A stretch of 32,258 nt of DNA from Crocinitomicaceae bacterium. Its GTDB lineage: Bacteria > Bacteroidota > Bacteroidia > Flavobacteriales_D > Crocinitomicaceae. Below, piece after piece: positions 1 through 8,053 of this stretch; positions within the stretch are counted from its first letter, which is position 1; each line of letters starts with the position of its first letter. The notes beneath the pieces are model-generated. The model was given only the letters and a program-made list of their open reading frames with translations, made no database searches and was not told the origin of the DNA. Position numbers and translations under genes: made by a program. Where the stretch lies: positions 9,973 to 42,230 of the forward strand of contig JANQWC010000027.1 of the NCBI GenBank assembly GCA_030730025.1, in the 5' to 3' direction.

Positions 1-135
1 GACAAAAAAGGATATGTGCGCGGTGTGTATGAGGTTGTACAACCAGACCTCAGTGTCAACAAAAAAGAATTTGAACGGTTAATTAAAGATGTAGAAACCC
101 TTTTTACTTATGAATACAACTACCAAACCCAATAA
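1..135 (+). CDS. SCO1/SenC family protein, C-terminal end (partial)
   Basis: An open frame enters from the left edge and ends in TAA at 133-135, giving the last 44 residues of a protein. The visible part has the pattern DKKGYVRGVY followed by a lysine- and glutamate-rich helix (FERLIKDVETLF). This resembles the end of SCO1/SenC thioredoxin-fold proteins, copper chaperones that help assemble the CuA centre of cytochrome c oxidase. The copper-binding CxxxC motif would lie upstream, outside the window. The next gene, a DUF420 protein, starts inside this frame and overlaps it by 26 bp. SCO1 followed by DUF420 is a frequent pair downstream of cytochrome oxidase genes in Bacteroidota, which supports the call. 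It rests on a short fragment plus context. Confidence 0.6.
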   Translation, partial: DKKGYVRGVYEVVQPDLSVNKKEFERLIKDVETLFTYEYNYQTQ

Positions 136-637
136 ACCAGGCCTTCGCAAGTGGATCATCGCTGTTTCTATTGTCATTCCGATTGCAGTAGCTGTCTTGT
201 TCGGTATCAAAATTGAAGGCGTTGATTTCTCTTTTTTACCACCTATTTATGCCTCCATCAATGGTATAACAGCCATATTATTGCTTTTGGCCCTTTATTT
301 CATTAAAAATGGCAAGGTCCAACAACACCAAAAAACCATTCAAGTAGCTTTGGGCTTAAGTGTTTTGTTTTTGCTTTGTTATGTGGCTTACCACATGACC
401 TCCGATTCTACCCCTTATGGGGGCTCTGCAAAAGCGCTTTACTATACCATTCTCATTTCGCATATCTTTTTAAGTGTTGCGGTGATACCGGTTGTGCTTT
501 TAACCTACCTACATGCTTGGGAAGGCAATTACCAAAAACATAAAAAATGGGCCAAATTTGCCTTTCCTATCTGGCTATATGTCGCCGTGACCGGTGTAGT
601 TGTCTATTTAATGATCTCTCCGTACTATTCACATTGA
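110..637 (+). CDS. DUF420 (CtaM/YozB-like) membrane protein
   Basis: The 175-residue protein has about five hydrophobic segments, near residues 15-33, 44-64, 78-95, 110-135 and 150-170. It matches the DUF420 family. Bacillus CtaM of this family is needed to make an active caa3-type cytochrome oxidase. Conserved-looking histidines occur next to or within the membrane segments, in QQHQ, AYHMTSD, LISHIF, YLHAWEG and QKHKKW. They could bind metal or haem, which is inference. The ATG at 110 lies inside the end of the SCO1-like gene, so translation is probably coupled. The context suggests a role in cytochrome oxidase assembly in the inner membrane. The family assignment is firm; the biochemical role is not. 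Confidence 0.82.
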   Translation: MNTTTKPNKPGLRKWIIAVSIVIPIAVAVLFGIKIEGVDFSFLPPIYASINGITAILLLLALYFIKNGKVQQHQKTIQVALGLSVLFLLCYVAYHMTSDSTPYGGSAKALYYTILISHIFLSVAVIPVVLLTYLHAWEGNYQKHKKWAKFAFPIWLYVAVTGVVVYLMISPYYSH

Positions 638-674
638 ATTTTACGTAACTTTCATCTCAACTAATTCAAACATC

Positions 675-1100
675 ATGGCCTATCTCCACTTACTCAGCAA
701 CCACGTACCCATACTCGGCTCCCTATTTGGCATCTTACTTTTAGTCGTTGCACTCGTTAAACCCAATCTCAACACCACACTAAGCGCCTACCTCATCCTT
801 TTGGTCAGCGGTTTGGGTGGCATCGTTGCCTACTTTACAGGAGAGCCTGCAGAAGAAAGCATCGAGCATGTTCCTGGTATTTCTCACAAATTGATTCACG
901 TACACGAAGAAATGGCAGAAAACGCCCTCATTTTTGTATTTCTTTTGACCGCTGCGGCTATCGTTGGCCTTTGGGCTGAGCGCGCACAATGGAAGAGTGC
1001 TAAAAAAATCGAGCGCTTCACGCTTGTAGTAGGCATCATTGCCTTTATCTTATTTGCTTTTACAGGTTATTTAGGAGGTCATATCAGACATGGCGCATAA
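675..1100 (+). CDS. Small DUF2231-like membrane protein
   Basis: This 141-residue protein has four predicted membrane segments (about 10-27, 36-53, 82-101 and 112-132). The N-terminus reads HLLSNHVPILG. A loop contains TGEPAEESIEH and then HVHEE, and the C-terminus ends GGHIRH. Histidines next to membrane helices are typical of DUF2231-like proteins and would suit haem or metal binding, but this is not shown. Bacteroidota carry close relatives, usually annotated as hypothetical, near respiratory genes. It follows the DUF420 gene by 37 bp and overlaps the deaminase gene by 11 bp, so it probably belongs to the same transcript. Function unknown; respiratory-chain related by context only. Confidence 0.65.
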   Translation: MAYLHLLSNHVPILGSLFGILLLVVALVKPNLNTTLSAYLILLVSGLGGIVAYFTGEPAEESIEHVPGISHKLIHVHEEMAENALIFVFLLTAAAIVGLWAERAQWKSAKKIERFTLVVGIIAFILFAFTGYLGGHIRHGA

Positions 1101-1536
1101 GCAAACAGATCCCAAACAAAATCGCTATGACAGAGCCTATTTGCGTTTAGCCGCAAGTTGGGCCCTGCTCTCCCATTGCCAAAGAAAGCAAGTCGGAGCA
1201 ATCATTGTCAAGGATGCCATTATTATTTCAGACGGCTACAACGGAACGCCCGCTGGTTTTGACAACTGTTGCGAAGACGACAACAACCAAACCCATTGGT
1301 ATGTACTGCACGCCGAAGCCAATGCCATTCTTAAAGTAGCGCGCTCCACCAACAATTGCAAAGACGCCACGCTTTATCTCACGCACTCGCCATGTAAAGA
1401 CTGCAGCAAACTGGTCTTGCAATCTGGTATCAAACGCCTGGTTTATCAAGAAGCCTACAAAGACCTCTCTGGCGTTGAGTTTCTCAAATCTGCAGGCTTA
1501 GAAGTCACACAAATTGAAAATATCGACGATGTCTGA
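1090..1536 (+). CDS. dCMP deaminase family protein
   Basis: A 148-residue zinc-dependent deaminase of the dCMP/ComEB type, which converts dCMP to dUMP and so feeds dTTP synthesis. The zinc site is visible: HAE at residues 74-76 (H74 zinc ligand, E76 proton shuttle) and PCKDC with C102 and C105. The N-terminal region (AYLRLAASWALLSHC, then VGAIIVKD and DGYNGTPAGFDNCCE) is typical of the family, and the length is normal. The start overlaps the upstream membrane protein gene by 11 bp and the next gene begins within its last codons. A deaminase followed by an S41 protease is a familiar flavobacterial arrangement. Other cytidine deaminase substrates cannot be fully excluded, but the motifs fit dCMP best. 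Confidence 0.88.
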   Translation: MAHKQTDPKQNRYDRAYLRLAASWALLSHCQRKQVGAIIVKDAIIISDGYNGTPAGFDNCCEDDNNQTHWYVLHAEANAILKVARSTNNCKDATLYLTHSPCKDCSKLVLQSGIKRLVYQEAYKDLSGVEFLKSAGLEVTQIENIDDV

Positions 1537-3097
1537 AGAAGGTCCTAAACCCCTTTACTGGCTGCCTATTTTACTCACCTCAATTGCCGCTCTTGGCATT
1601 TGGGTAGGGAGCGCATTTTTTGGTGAGCCCAACAACGACAGCAAAGAACTGCAAAAGCTCCAGCAAATTTTTCAGGTTCTGGACCAACAATACGTAGATA
1701 AAATCAATACAGAAGAGATCTTTGAGCAAACCATTTCAGAGATGCTCCACAAGCTAGATCCGCACAGCAATTATATTTCTGCCAAAAACCTCAAGCTACT
1801 CGACGAACAAACCAATGCGGCTTTTGGTGGCATTGGCGTGCGCTTCTTGCTCTTCCGTGACACAATCTGTGTCACACACGTCAATGCGCTCTCTCCGGCA
1901 TTCTTAGGGGGTTTAAAACGCGGCGACCGCATCGTTGCCATAGATGGCAAAGCAGCAACAGGTCAATCCATCTCAAATGAAAAGGTAATGGCCAGGTTAA
2001 AAGGCGCGCCAAACACCGAAGTAAAAGTGACCATTTTCCGAAAAGGGAAAAAACTACAAAAAACACTCGTGCGCAATACCATCCCTATTGCCACCGTTCC
2101 AAGTTATTACATGATCAATAAAGAAACGGGCTACATCCAAATTAGCCAATTTTCTTTGCCAACCGCACAAGAATTCCATACCGCAGCGCTGCAATTACAA
2201 GCCAAAGGGATGAAAAAACTACTCCTAGATTTGCGCGGAAACGGCGGCGGCACCATGGACGCAGCTATTCAAATTGCCGATGAGTTTTTACCAAACGGTC
2301 AGCTCATCCTGAGCTCTAAGGGCTTTCATAGCAAAGAACAAAAGTACCGCGCCACAGCTGCAGGTATCCTCGAGCAAACCAAAACGGTGGTGCTCATCGA
2401 TGCACAATCTGCTTCGGCCAGCGAAATTTTAGCTGGTGCCCTACAAGACAACGACAGAGCAAAGATTGTCGGACGTCGCTCTTACGGCAAAGGGCTCATT
2501 CAACAAGACAAGCGTTTGAAAGACGGTAGCAACATCCGCATTACTATTGCACGCTATTATACGCCTTCCGGACGCTCCATTCAAAGACCCTATGAAAAGG
2601 GCTATGAAGCGTACAAAGAAGACGAGCAAAAAGCGCTCACCGATGAATACTTCAAGCCAGACTCCAGCATATTTGTTGATTCACTCAAATACAAAACCAG
2701 AAATGGCCGAACAGTTTACGGCGGTGGTGGCATCATGCCCGATGTATTTATTGCCGGCGACACCAGCGGAACATCTCTATACTTGTCAGAATTACAGTGG
2801 AATGGTGTATTCAATGCCTTTGCTTTTGACTACCTCAACCAAAACAACATCACACTCAAACTACAAGACTATTTGACGGATTTTGAGGTCAACGAACAAC
2901 TCCTCTCCAAGTTTACCGCGTTTGCCTCGACAGAATTCAAAGTGCGCTTTCAAAGAAATGAGTACTTACACAGTAAAGAAAATATCAAGCGTTTGCTCAA
3001 GGCAGAAATTGCCCGGCATTTGTATTTGGAAAATGGCTACTATCAGGTCGTGAACACACACGATACCGACATTCAGCGTGCGCTTAAGAGCTTTTAG
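1529..3097 (+). CDS. S41 family C-terminal processing protease (CtpA/Prc-like)
   Basis: This is a 522-residue periplasmic serine protease anchored by one N-terminal membrane segment (about residues 10-30). A PDZ domain follows (about 80-165, with GGIGVRF and GLKRGDRIVAIDG), then the S41 catalytic domain. The Ser/Lys dyad is intact: the second Ser of SASASEI is S296 and the Lys of SYGKG is K321, with D307 in QDN at the third position known from E. coli Prc. Such enzymes trim the C-termini of envelope proteins. I start at the ATG at 1529, which overlaps the deaminase stop by 8 bp. An in-frame TTG at 1514 would add five residues without gain. After the protease domain there is a C-terminal region of about 150 residues of the kind seen in Bacteroidota homologues. 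Confidence 0.88.
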   Translation: MSEEGPKPLYWLPILLTSIAALGIWVGSAFFGEPNNDSKELQKLQQIFQVLDQQYVDKINTEEIFEQTISEMLHKLDPHSNYISAKNLKLLDEQTNAAFGGIGVRFLLFRDTICVTHVNALSPAFLGGLKRGDRIVAIDGKAATGQSISNEKVMARLKGAPNTEVKVTIFRKGKKLQKTLVRNTIPIATVPSYYMINKETGYIQISQFSLPTAQEFHTAALQLQAKGMKKLLLDLRGNGGGTMDAAIQIADEFLPNGQLILSSKGFHSKEQKYRATAAGILEQTKTVVLIDAQSASASEILAGALQDNDRAKIVGRRSYGKGLIQQDKRLKDGSNIRITIARYYTPSGRSIQRPYEKGYEAYKEDEQKALTDEYFKPDSSIFVDSLKYKTRNGRTVYGGGGIMPDVFIAGDTSGTSLYLSELQWNGVFNAFAFDYLNQNNITLKLQDYLTDFEVNEQLLSKFTAFASTEFKVRFQRNEYLHSKENIKRLLKAEIARHLYLENGYYQVVNTHDTDIQRALKSF

Positions 3098-3204
3098 TTT
3101 TTGCGGTCCGTCAAAAAAACAGCAAAAATAATGCTCAAAATAGCTAACACTGCTGCACCTGCCCACCAAAAATTGTTGTCAAATTGAGGTATAAGTGGAA
3201 TCAT
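3094..3204 (-). CDS. Possible 36-residue single-pass membrane peptide
   Basis: A short frame runs ATG (3204) to TAA (3094) and codes for 36 residues: a hydrophilic start (IPQFDNNF), a hydrophobic span from WWAGAAVLA to FAVF, and a charged end, LTDRKN. Tryptophans at the head of a helix and a positive C-terminus suit a single-pass inner membrane peptide. It overlaps the S41 gene stop by 4 bp on the opposite strand and lies 116 bp downstream of the minus-strand T9SS protein gene. No recognisable -7 box lies directly upstream. I do not recognise a family. It may be a real small protein or a chance frame. Confidence 0.35.
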   Translation of the reverse strand: MIPLIPQFDNNFWWAGAAVLAILSIIFAVFLTDRKN

Positions 3205-3320
3205 ACTGCAAGTTTTGTTCTATGAATGTAATTGAATTGTTCCTTCAATTCTGCTCAAATGAACAAACACCATCGATGACTGAGCAAGAGCGGACCCGCA
3301 AAGAACAACTATCAAATTAG

Positions 3321-4442
3321 TTAGTTGGTTTTCACCCAAGTTCGGCGATAATGCGGACCAATTAACAAATAAGTACCTGGTTTCAAATTCGTTAAATCTT
3401 GGTGGTTTTTGCCTAATTGCCATTCAACCACTAATCTTCCGCTTGTATCGACTAATTTATACTCAGGCAATAACACCGAAGGAATGTACAAAGTGTTGCC
3501 ATGGAAATAAATACTTGGCTTTTCCCACGAGGCGCTCAAACCAACTATATTCAAATCAAAAGCATGCAATTTCGGTGCAATCGTAATCACAGACACAATC
3601 TGTTCTCCAGTGATGAATCCTTTGTTGGCCCCACTCATGCACAGCCCTTCTGTTTGTGCCAAGCTGAGGGTAGAACCGAGTTCAATACGTTGGTATTCGG
3701 ATCCAAAGAAAAGGTTGTTTGAATTTAAAAACCGATACATAAACGAGCTGTATAGGCCACTCTGCTCTTTTTTGTAGCCCAATAGAAAGATTTGGTTGGT
3801 CTGCACATCTAAGGAGGCATCTGTTACCAAGCCATTGACATAAAAAGAATCGCGCGGGCTCACCACCAGTGTGTCTTGCCAATTGGTGGGCAACACATAA
3901 TGTCGGGTCCAAAGATTTTGCCAGTTCTTCGATAACAGATGTAGAGAGTCTTGCCAATAGAACATCGCCTCGCAATCGTAGTTGTGCGCATTAACTGGCA
4001 AAGTTCCAACGGGTTGGTCCGCGTATTTAAAGTTGAGTTTTTGGGCGGCAAGTGCTGACGTAGTAGGAAGTAGTGCAGAGCGATCTATGCGATAAATGGT
4101 AAGGGTTGAGCGGTTGCCCATATTGTTGCCAACATCGCCTATAAATACGGATGTTGGGCTGAGCGCGAGGGCCTCCCAATCTAAATTGAGCGCATTCGCT
4201 ATTGGCCAGCTTTGTAAATGTTGGCCGTCTAAACGATGCATGGCGTGCAAAACCGGCTCGTTGCCACTATCGTTGATGGAGAGTACCGTATCATTGTAAT
4301 AAGCCAAGCCAGAGGTTTCGTTGTAAACCTGACTTAAATTGGCGACCAAAGTTGGCGCGTAAGAAATGGTGCCTAAATCAAGGCCTTGCCCATGGAGCAT
4401 CCTAAAAAGGAATACAAATACAATGACTGCTCCCGTTTTCAC
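3321..4442 (-). CDS. Secreted SdiA-regulated-like beta-propeller protein with type IX sorting domain
   Basis: The 373-residue protein starts with a signal peptide (KTGAVIVFVFLFRMLHGQG). The body has repeated beta-strand motifs such as SGLAYYNDTVLSINDSGN, NLDWEALALS, FIGDVGNN and DCEAMFYWQDSLHLLSK. They resemble the SdiA-regulated or esterase-like propeller group, whose molecular function is not settled. The last ~70 residues (YKLVDTSGRLVVEWQ, then LKPGTYLL, ending in basic RRTWVKTN) fit a type A C-terminal sorting domain of the type IX secretion system. Export to the cell surface or medium is therefore expected. Its ATG overlaps the stop of the upstream gene by 4 bp (ATGA), so it is probably the last gene of a three-gene operon. 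Confidence 0.68.
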   Translation of the reverse strand: MKTGAVIVFVFLFRMLHGQGLDLGTISYAPTLVANLSQVYNETSGLAYYNDTVLSINDSGNEPVLHAMHRLDGQHLQSWPIANALNLDWEALALSPTSVFIGDVGNNMGNRSTLTIYRIDRSALLPTTSALAAQKLNFKYADQPVGTLPVNAHNYDCEAMFYWQDSLHLLSKNWQNLWTRHYVLPTNWQDTLVVSPRDSFYVNGLVTDASLDVQTNQIFLLGYKKEQSGLYSSFMYRFLNSNNLFFGSEYQRIELGSTLSLAQTEGLCMSGANKGFITGEQIVSVITIAPKLHAFDLNIVGLSASWEKPSIYFHGNTLYIPSVLLPEYKLVDTSGRLVVEWQLGKNHQDLTNLKPGTYLLIGPHYRRTWVKTN

Positions 4443-5296
4443 TTCAATAATTTAGTTGGCCAGTCTTCGGCTTCTTGTGCGCTTAGTAAGTCGAGTTCTA
4501 GGAGGGTTTCTACGGTGATTTGCAGGTCTGATTGATTCATTTCTGCTGCGCTAGACCACTCGGTTTGTTTTAACCAGGCGGTCACTTCGCCTTGTTTGAG
4601 GGCATAGCGCCACGCGAGTACTTCTGCGGTGTCGGGCGCGGCTTTCAATTGAGCTGCCCGCTCTTGAATAATACTGATCACGGCACTCAATAAAGCCTCT
4701 TCTTGTGCCAACACTTCATTTCTCACAGCGATGACAAAACAAGGCCACGGCGTATACACTTCGCCAATGCGCTTGCATTTTCCTTGGTCTACAAAGGGCT
4801 GTGTGGTGTATTTTTCCCAGAGAAAACCCTGTGCCTCACCATGGTTCAAGGCCCAAAGACCTCCATAAATATCACCCACAACATCAAAAGACAGGGCGTC
4901 TGCATCCCAACCTTCGCGCTGTGCCAGCACATAACTCATCAAGTGAGAACCAGAACCCTCTCTAGAAATGGCAAAAGTGGCGCCATCTAGATCTGCTAAA
5001 TGGTGTAAGGGTTGGTTGGTTGGCGCATGAATACCCCAGCACAAGGGGCTCTGCACATATACTGCAATAATTTTGGCGTCGAGTCCTTTTAAAATGGCGC
5101 GGGTAATGCCTTCGGTAAGCAATACCGCGATATCGAGTGTGCCCGCTTGCAAGCCTTTGATCATTTGGCCCGTACCGCCGGTCATATCAGACCAATGCAG
5201 TTCAACTCCTGCATCCCTGAACCTTCCTTCTTCAATAGCAAGGCGCCATGGTAAATTAAAGTGTTCTGGAACACCGCCTATTTTGAAACGCTTCAT
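4439..5296 (-). CDS. Cytoplasmic solute-binding-fold protein (NMT1/Ca3427-like)
   Basis: A 285-residue protein related to type 2 periplasmic binding proteins. Typical parts include GGVPEHFNLPWRLAIEEGRF, the ligand-contact region TGGTGQMIKGLQAGTLDIAVLL, and ISREGSGSHLMSYVLA, where substrate-binding proteins usually carry a SGS-type loop. There is no signal peptide and no lipobox: the chain starts directly with MKRFKIGGVPE. It should therefore stay in the cytoplasm, unlike classical transporter receptors. The start and the PEHF signature recall the Ca3427-like group, found in fungi and bacteria with unknown ligand. Its start overlaps the exporter gene by 4 bp and its end overlaps the T9SS protein start by 4 bp. 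The ligand cannot be deduced. Confidence 0.7.
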   Translation of the reverse strand: MKRFKIGGVPEHFNLPWRLAIEEGRFRDAGVELHWSDMTGGTGQMIKGLQAGTLDIAVLLTEGITRAILKGLDAKIIAVYVQSPLCWGIHAPTNQPLHHLADLDGATFAISREGSGSHLMSYVLAQREGWDADALSFDVVGDIYGGLWALNHGEAQGFLWEKYTTQPFVDQGKCKRIGEVYTPWPCFVIAVRNEVLAQEEALLSAVISIIQERAAQLKAAPDTAEVLAWRYALKQGEVTAWLKQTEWSSAAEMNQSDLQITVETLLELDLLSAQEAEDWPTKLLK

Positions 5297-7056
5297 GCTT
5301 CTTGATTGAAATACTGTCTGTCCGACAAGTTTTTGTAATGGCCCCCGAATTCAAGGAGTTCTTCGTGGGTACCTTGCTCGATTATTCGGCCCTTCTCCAT
5401 GACGATAATGCGATCGGCCTTGCGGATGGTAGACAAACGATGGGCGATGACAATTGACGTTCTGCCCGCCGTTAATTGATCGGTTGCGCGCTGGATCATG
5501 AATTCGCTCTCGCTGTCTACACTTGAGGTAGCTTCATCTAAAATGAGCAAAGAAGGCTGATACACATAAGCCCTGATAAACGCTAGCAATTGTCTTTGCC
5601 CCGTGGAAAGGGTGCCACCCCTTTCGCCAATTTTGTGGGCGTACTGATCGGGCAAAGCACTGATGAAGTCGTGAGCGCCCACTTCTTTGGCCGCAGTGAT
5701 GACTTGCTCTAAGCTAATATTTGGGTCTCCGAGGGTAATGTTGTTGAAAACGGTATCTGAAAACAAGAAAACATCTTGCAGTACAATCGCAATGTTTTTA
5801 CGCAAAGTCGGCAACTCTATTTCTTCAATCGGCACCTTTCCAATCAAAATTTGACCCGATTGATGCTCATAAAAACGACCCAGTAAATTGACAAGTGTTG
5901 TTTTGCCAGAACCGGTTGCGCCTACAATGGCTACCGTTTGGCCATAATTAATTTCCAAATTGAGGTCGGTAATGACGGGTTGGTCGGGCACATAAGCAAA
6001 GTGGACACCCTGAAAACGCAAATTCTGATTGAAGTCTACTTCTGTTAAATGCCCTTTGTCTTGCACATCTGTTTGTTCGTCTAGTACAGCAAAAATGCGC
6101 TCAGCCCTAACCGTTCCGCGTTGTAAGACATTGAATTTGTCTGCCAACATGCGAATAGGGCGATACAACTGACTGATCCAAAAGACGAATGCAAACAACT
6201 CGCCAAACATATTGCTCACTTCTTGTTCGGACTTACCTGCCGCCTGAATGGCTCCCCAGACCAACAAAAATGCAATAGAGAGCGAGCTCAATAATTCGAC
6301 AAACGGAAAGAAAATGGAGTTGGCCCAAACCGCTTTGATATGTGCTGCGCGGTGCTCGGAATTGATTTGCTCAAAATGGCGGGCCTCTTGTTGTTGGCGG
6401 TTGAAGAGTTGTACCAAACTTATGCCTGTTAGGCGTTCTTGGACAAACGTATTGAGTTTAGTGACCGCCTGCCGTTCTTGCTGAAAAGAAGATTTCATGG
6501 CGCGTGCAAAAATGCGCGTGGCCCAAATGAGCAAAGGAACGGGGATGAGCGTCATTAGTGCCAACTGCCAATCGGTCAAAAACATAAACAACACAATAAG
6601 TATCAAAGACAATAAGTCTGCTGCGATATCCATCATGCCCGAGGAAAAGACCTCTGTGATGGCTTCCATGTCGGAAACCACTCTAGTCACCATTGCGCCC
6701 ACAGGGTTTTTATCAAAATAGGCCACGCGCAACTTCATGAAGTGGCGGATTACTTTCTGACGCAAATCTCGGATCACAGATTGAGCCAATAAATTGGAAA
6801 AATAAGTGCCTACTACTTGCAATACAGCTTCTGACAAAAGCATGATCAACACAAGCAAACAACCCAACAACAACATGTTTGGGTCTTTGTCTTTGAGCAA
6901 GTAACGGTCGATAATTTGGCCAATGACATAGGGCCTTGAAGGGGAAAGCGCGGCTAATAAAATCGTGGCGCTGACGGCTACAACTAGGTATTTTTTGTAA
7001 GGCTTGGCAAAGCTGAAAAGGCGTTTGAACAAGGAATATTGTAGCTTTTGACTCAT
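5293..7056 (-). CDS. ABC exporter, fused permease and ATPase (MsbA-like)
   Basis: A 587-residue ABC exporter half-transporter that should act as a dimer in the inner membrane. The N-terminal membrane domain (about 20-320) has six predicted helices and the DMEAITEVFSSG-type coupling region. The ATPase domain has Walker A GATGSGKTT (K385), the Q-loop in IAIVLQDVFLFSDTVFNNI, the signature LSTGQ, Walker B LLILDEATSSVD with the catalytic Glu, and the switch His in IVIAHRLST. All ATPase residues look intact. The substrate is unknown; lipids, as for MsbA, or drugs are possible. Its ATG at 7056 faces the divergent prs gene with a 54-bp gap. It leads the operon with the solute-binding-fold protein. 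Confidence 0.85.
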   Translation of the reverse strand: MSQKLQYSLFKRLFSFAKPYKKYLVVAVSATILLAALSPSRPYVIGQIIDRYLLKDKDPNMLLLGCLLVLIMLLSEAVLQVVGTYFSNLLAQSVIRDLRQKVIRHFMKLRVAYFDKNPVGAMVTRVVSDMEAITEVFSSGMMDIAADLLSLILIVLFMFLTDWQLALMTLIPVPLLIWATRIFARAMKSSFQQERQAVTKLNTFVQERLTGISLVQLFNRQQQEARHFEQINSEHRAAHIKAVWANSIFFPFVELLSSLSIAFLLVWGAIQAAGKSEQEVSNMFGELFAFVFWISQLYRPIRMLADKFNVLQRGTVRAERIFAVLDEQTDVQDKGHLTEVDFNQNLRFQGVHFAYVPDQPVITDLNLEINYGQTVAIVGATGSGKTTLVNLLGRFYEHQSGQILIGKVPIEEIELPTLRKNIAIVLQDVFLFSDTVFNNITLGDPNISLEQVITAAKEVGAHDFISALPDQYAHKIGERGGTLSTGQRQLLAFIRAYVYQPSLLILDEATSSVDSESEFMIQRATDQLTAGRTSIVIAHRLSTIRKADRIIVMEKGRIIEQGTHEELLEFGGHYKNLSDRQYFNQEA

Positions 7057-7084
7057 TGTGTTACAAAATTAGTTCTTAATTCCT

Positions 7085-7092
7085 TACCTTTG
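7085..7092 (+). promoter_or_regulatory. Bacteroidota -7 box for prs (TACCTTTG)
   Basis: TACCTTTG matches the Bacteroidota TAnnTTTG -7 element. Transcription would start near 7099, about 12 nt before the GTG at 7111. That rules out any prs start upstream of it. A TTG at 7056-7058 is 26 bp away, rather far for a -33 element. Confidence 0.6.
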
Positions 7093-7110
7093 CATCCAAT
7101 TTTAAGTATC

Positions 7111-8040
7111 GTGGGCGTAAAAATCTTTGCAGGCAGGGCTTCCGAACAACTCGCAGCCAACATCGCTAAATCATTTGGTGCAGCTCTTGGCGACGTCAAG
7201 GTAAGTGTTTTTTCCGACGGCGAATTCCAGCCCTCTTTCGAAGAAACAGTTAGAGGCCAAGATGTGTTCATCGTGCAGTCCACTATGCCTCCTACCGAAA
7301 ACTTATTTGAACTCCTCTTGCTCATAGATGCCGCTCGTCGTGCTTCTGCGCGCAAAATCATTGCCGTTATCCCTTACTTTGGTTTTGCTCGTCAAGACCG
7401 CAAAGACAAACCAAGGGTTGCTATTGGCGCTAAGTTGGTGGCCAATATGCTCATGGCTGCAGGTGTAGACCGCATCATGACCATGGACCTCCACGCAGAT
7501 CAAATCCAAGGCTTTTTTGAAGTACCTGTAGACCACCTTTTTGCGTCTACACTCTTCTTCAACGAAATAGACGGTCTCAACCGCGACAACCTCGTTGTTG
7601 CTGCACCTGACGCCGGTGGTGCTAAACGCGCCAATTCTTACGCTAAAAACCTCAATTGCGGCCTAGTGCTCTGTCACAAAAACCGCAAAAAAGCAAACGA
7701 AATTGCCGAAATGACCGTCATCGGTGATGTCGCAGGCAAAGACGTCGTGATCATCGACGACATGTGCGACACCGCAGGTACACTCACCACCGCAGCCGAT
7801 TTGCTCATCGAAAAAGGCGCGAAAAGCGTGCGCGCATTTACCACTCACGCCGTATTGAGCGGGCCAGCGTTTGAACGCATTGCCGCTTCTAAACTCACCG
7901 AACTCATCGTTACCGACACCATTCCGCTCCAACAACACAGCGACAAAATTCGCGTAGTAAGCGTTGCCGACCTCTTTGCAGATGTCATCAAGCGTTTGGT
8001 CAACAACGAATCGATCAGTTCACATTTTGTAATCTCTTAA
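7111..8040 (+). CDS. prs: Ribose-phosphate pyrophosphokinase (PRPP synthetase)
   Basis: This enzyme makes PRPP from ribose 5-phosphate and ATP, the precursor for purines, pyrimidines, NAD, histidine and tryptophan. Family landmarks are VKIFAGRASEQLA, FSDGEFQPSFEE, FARQDRKDKPR (ATP-site flexible loop), MTMDLHADQIQGFF and the PRPP-binding loop DVVIIDDMCDTAGTL (about residues 211-225). I start at GTG 7111 (309 residues). Family members begin just before KIFA, and the -7 box at 7085-7092 lies between this codon and the upstream ATG at 7048, whose 21 extra residues look unlike the family. rplY follows after 13 bp, as is common in Bacteroidota, so the two are probably co-transcribed. Confidence 0.93.
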   Translation: MGVKIFAGRASEQLAANIAKSFGAALGDVKVSVFSDGEFQPSFEETVRGQDVFIVQSTMPPTENLFELLLLIDAARRASARKIIAVIPYFGFARQDRKDKPRVAIGAKLVANMLMAAGVDRIMTMDLHADQIQGFFEVPVDHLFASTLFFNEIDGLNRDNLVVAAPDAGGAKRANSYAKNLNCGLVLCHKNRKKANEIAEMTVIGDVAGKDVVIIDDMCDTAGTLTTAADLLIEKGAKSVRAFTTHAVLSGPAFERIAASKLTELIVTDTIPLQQHSDKIRVVSVADLFADVIKRLVNNESISSHFVIS

Positions 8041-8053
8041 ATAAATATATAAC

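Noticed and set aside
1514-1528. TTG start for the S41 protease
   Set aside because: It adds only MKIST-type residues, and the ATG at 1529 overlaps the deaminase stop in the usual way.
5293-7056. ABC signature LSTGQ instead of LSGGQ in the first exporter
   Set aside because: The motif is a known tolerated variant in this family, and Walker A, Walker B Glu and switch His are intact.
7048-7110. Start of prs at the ATG at 7048, 21 residues further upstream
   Set aside because: A TAnnTTTG box at 7085-7092 lies inside this stretch and the extra residues do not match the family N-terminus, which begins just before KIFA.
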